Source: Treponema sp. (GTDB taxonomy: Bacteria > Spirochaetota > Spirochaetia > Treponematales > Breznakiellaceae). From it: DNA of 6,235 nt. The position numbers and the translations under genes are program-made. Of this stretch, positions 5,113 through 6,235 are shown piece after piece. How positions within the stretch are numbered: the first letter of the stretch is position 1; each line of letters opens with the position of its first letter. The notes beneath the pieces are model-generated. The model was not told the origin of the DNA and did no database searches. It saw only the letters and a program-made list of their open reading frames with translations. Where the stretch lies: positions 1 through 6,235 of the forward strand of contig JAITAW010000032.1 of assembly GCA_031283905.1 (NCBI GenBank), written 5' to 3'.

Positions 5113-5583
5113 CTAAGCGGTGAGGGTTTTTGCTTGTTGGACAATTTTGTCTCTTTCCTGTTCAAACGCATCATATTCGGATGCCCACATTTTGGAATTC
5201 TTGGAGTAGCGCACAAAGCGCCAGATGATAATTGCCACTCCGGGAGCCACATACAGCAGCAAACCAACAGCGGAAATAATCAGCCAGAATTTGCCAAACC
5301 TAATAGGAGGTGGTCCCGGATCTTCCACCGCATTGAACTGCTGCTCCAGATCGACTAATTCGTTGTAATGGTCAATCGAAGTATCGCGCTGGAAAGTCAA
5401 TTCGACATAATGCTCCGATTCAGTTACGCTGTACACCGAATCGCCTCTTTGCTCCAAATGGGAATCTTTGTTTTTTATAGTCTGCCGGCTGTGAAATTCC
5501 CAGCCGAATGACTCCATTAAGTTGAGCATTTGATCCGCTTGGTCCGGTCCCACTTGTACGGTTTTTGTTTCTTTTCTTGCCAT
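5113..5583 (-). CDS. Single-pass membrane protein with soluble N-terminal domain, 156 aa
   Basis: Residues 1-95 form a hydrophilic domain rich in charged residues, with NLMESFGWEFHSRQ, a DSHLEQRGDSVYSVT stretch and VELTFQRDT; it is predicted cytoplasmic because no signal precedes it. A Pro/Gly hinge (EDPGPPP, 88-93) leads to one hydrophobic segment at about 97-121 (FWLIISAVGLLLYVAPGVAI), followed by basic residues (RFVRYSKNSK) and a Glu/Gln/Lys-rich helical, coiled-coil-like tail (134-154). I do not recognise the family with confidence. The N-terminal pattern (SFGWE, KDSHLEQRG, FQRDT) looks like a conserved domain rather than random sequence. The frame is open to 5820, but ATG 5583 follows AGGAG at six bases (complement 5590-5594) and the extension reads through the leader and hairpins. 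It carries leader B2, the copy without the main hairpin. Confidence 0.8.
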   Translation of the reverse strand: MARKETKTVQVGPDQADQMLNLMESFGWEFHSRQTIKNKDSHLEQRGDSVYSVTESEHYVELTFQRDTSIDHYNELVDLEQQFNAVEDPGPPPIRFGKFWLIISAVGLLLYVAPGVAIIIWRFVRYSKNSKMWASEYDAFEQERDKIVQQAKTLTA

Positions 5584-5589
5584 GATAAA

Positions 5590-5664
5590 CTCCTTTGCGG
5601 TTTTGTGTCCCGCCTGACAGAATCTGTATGTTTCACCGCGAAAGCGGTTAAAACCCCGGTAAAA
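5590..5664 (-). repeat. Leader repeat B, copy 2 (main hairpin missing)
   Basis: It shares with B1 the outer block (TTTACCGGGGTTTTAACCGC), the small hairpin ACCGC-TTTC-GCGGT (5635-5648), GAAACATAC, the GGCGGGACA tract and the Shine-Dalgarno end, but the 8-bp GTTCCGGC hairpin segment is replaced by about five bases (GATTC on the minus strand). It uses the family-A-like core CGCAAAGGAG. It directly precedes the 156-aa membrane protein. Confidence 0.75.
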
Positions 5665-5690
5665 GGGGCCGATTGCCTTTTGACCGGCCC
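5661..5690 (-). terminator. Hairpin with short U-run at the outer edge of leader B2
   Basis: On the minus strand GGGCCGGT pairs with ATCGGCCC (8 pairs including one G-U) around a 9-base loop and is followed by CCTTTTACC. The stem occupies the same place relative to leader B as the unrelated hairpin at 4083-4112. It may terminate the transcript arriving from the 73-aa gene; the U-run is only four long. Confidence 0.42.
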
Positions 5691-5761
5691 GCAAGATAGG
5701 AGGGCAATTCCCGGAAGAATCCCCCCTATGTATTGTGTATTCCCAGCCGCCCATGAGCCGC

Positions 5762-5926
5762 CTAGTGCTGCCTGAACAGGTCCGCTCCTTCGCCGTCCCC
5801 GGCGGTGTTGCCGGAAACAAGGCCCTTGCCCGGGGTAAACACTGCGCCGGTTCCTGATCCCCTGCCAGGGTCGTAGAGGGAAAGGGTATTTAGGTGGATT
5901 ATGCCGCCATTGCCCTTCCGCTTCAC
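5762..5926 (-). pseudogene. Coding-like 54-codon frame, possible 3' remnant of a lost gene
   Basis: Starting from a possible GTG at 5926 the frame reads VKRKGNGGIIHLNTLSLYDP, then GRGSGTGAVFTPGKG and LVSGNTAGDGEGADLFRQH to TAG at 5762-5764. Third codon positions are strongly C/G (GGC, ATC, CAC, ACC, TAC, GAC) and the Gly/Asp/Thr-rich content looks protein-like. There is no Shine-Dalgarno before the GTG, and the frame is closed by TGA just upstream, within the end of the 73-aa gene. I read it as the truncated end of a former gene or a very small unrecognised gene; chance is not excluded. No family is recognised. Confidence 0.33.
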
Positions 5927-5939
5927 GAATGGGCTATCC

Positions 5940-6161
5940 CTATTTCAGCAGCGGGTGTTTTTCCCAAAAGCTACAACTATCGGAAGCAGATAAGTAGTCA
6001 TTATCGTAATAATGGGGGTTACCGCTGCCTCTACAATGGCATCGTCCAGATGCAGATCGAGCCGCTTCAAAGCCGGTTACGCTGAAAACCCTGGCATTGC
6101 CGCCCCAATGTTGGCAAGAAAGGCATGTTCGTTCATTTGCATATTGCTGTCCTGTATACAT
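5940..6161 (-). CDS. Small Cys-containing protein, 73 aa
   Basis: The protein begins MYTGQQYANERTCLSCQHWG and has five cysteines: C13-x2-C16, C41-x-C43 and C63, with His18, His42, His50 and His69 as possible further ligands. It ends YLSASDSCSFWEKHPLLK. The spacing suggests a small metal-binding or disulphide-rich protein; with no signal peptide, cytoplasmic metal binding is the simpler reading. The C-x-S-C followed by an aromatic patch (CLSCQHW) echoes CRSCGNYEAW in the 61-aa protein, but overall similarity is too low to call them paralogues. The frame is open to 6200; ATG 6161 is chosen because AGGAG lies seven bases upstream (complement 6169-6173) inside leader B3, which is nearly identical to the leader of the 61-aa gene. 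Shared leaders suggest shared control. Confidence 0.68.
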   Translation of the reverse strand: MYTGQQYANERTCLSCQHWGGNARVFSVTGFEAARSASGRCHCRGSGNPHYYDNDYLSASDSCSFWEKHPLLK

Positions 6162-6235
6162 ATTTTTTCTCCTTCTGCGGTTTACTGTCCCGCCGGACAA
6201 TGCGTTCCGGCTATGCCGGAACAGGTATGTTTCAC
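6162..6235 (-). repeat. Leader repeat B, copy 3 (cut by the window edge)
   Basis: The 74 bases match 3982-4055 with two mismatches, including the 8-bp hairpin GTTCCGGC-ATA-GCCGGAAC (6204-6222) and the Shine-Dalgarno. The window ends at GTTTCAC, so the rest of the unit (small hairpin and outer block) probably continues beyond it. It precedes the 73-aa small protein. Confidence 0.88.

Larger units (their letters stand above)
5584..5939. other. 356-base spacer: leader B2, a hairpin and a possible gene remnant
   Basis: Between the 73-aa gene and the 156-aa membrane protein gene this stretch holds leader repeat B2 (5590-5664), a terminator-like hairpin (5661-5690) and a coding-like frame ending at 5762. 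About 70 bases between 5691 and 5761 have no recognisable element; a long frame runs through them only as the false upstream extension of the membrane protein. Confidence 0.55.

Noticed and set aside
5584..5820. 79-codon N-terminal extension of the 156-aa membrane protein
   Set aside because: The extension reads through leader B2 and the 5661-5690 hairpin; ATG 5583 has AGGAG at proper spacing.
3982..6235. Integron gene-cassette array (one gene plus one repeat per unit)
   Set aside because: The layout is tempting because treponemes can carry integrons, and leader B has a near-match GTTAAAA. But I found no paired GTTRRRY/RYYYAAC core sites, no integrase gene, and the repeats lie at gene starts and contain the ribosome-binding site instead of following the genes.

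Overview
The window looks like an accessory stretch of a host-associated spirochaete, most plausibly a Treponema of the termite-gut type. This is inferred from gene content: several lipoproteins with spirochaete-style lipoboxes, and a lipoprotein joining fibronectin type III repeats to a DUF1566 (Lcl C-terminal) domain. No rRNA, tRNA, CRISPR array, transposase, integrase or plasmid gene is visible, so the assignment cannot be made firm from this sequence.

Every supported gene lies on the minus strand, so transcription runs from 6235 towards 1. In that order they are: a 73-aa Cys-containing small protein (5943-6161 region); a 356-base gap holding a possible 3' gene remnant; a 156-aa single-pass membrane protein (5113-5583); a 61-codon Cys-containing small gene broken by two single-base losses (4823-5006); a 197-aa TPR protein (4147-4740); an intact 61-aa paralogue of the broken gene (3795-3980); a 369-aa membrane-anchored, AsmA/DUF748-like envelope protein (2454-3563); a 392-aa FN3-FN3-DUF1566 lipoprotein (1167-2345); a 205-aa lipoprotein (433-1050); and the first 27 codons of a further lipoprotein (1-83). 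The supplied long reading frames overrun several true starts; I moved starts to ATGs preceded by AGGAG at 6-10 bases.

The most striking feature is non-coding. Unrelated genes carry near-identical 5' leaders that include the Shine-Dalgarno. Leader family A (63 bases, perfect between two copies, plus a shorter third copy) precedes the three lipoprotein genes. Leader family B (up to about 100 bases, with an 8-bp GC-rich hairpin and a second 5-bp hairpin) precedes the two intact small Cys-containing genes and, in a form lacking the main hairpin, the membrane protein. Six of nine genes share the string CGCAAAGGAG as ribosome-binding site. Several intergenic hairpins pair fully only when read as minus-strand RNA (they use G-U pairs), matching gene direction.

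Functionally the two halves look distinct: an envelope/surface half (1-3563: lipoproteins and an anchored envelope protein) and a small-protein half (3795-6161: two related 61-aa proteins, a third Cys-containing one, a TPR protein and a membrane protein with a coiled-coil-like tail). I cannot assign a pathway to the second half. The repeated leaders could be a mobile or gene-converted regulatory module, a shared post-transcriptional control element, or a lineage-wide intergenic repeat.
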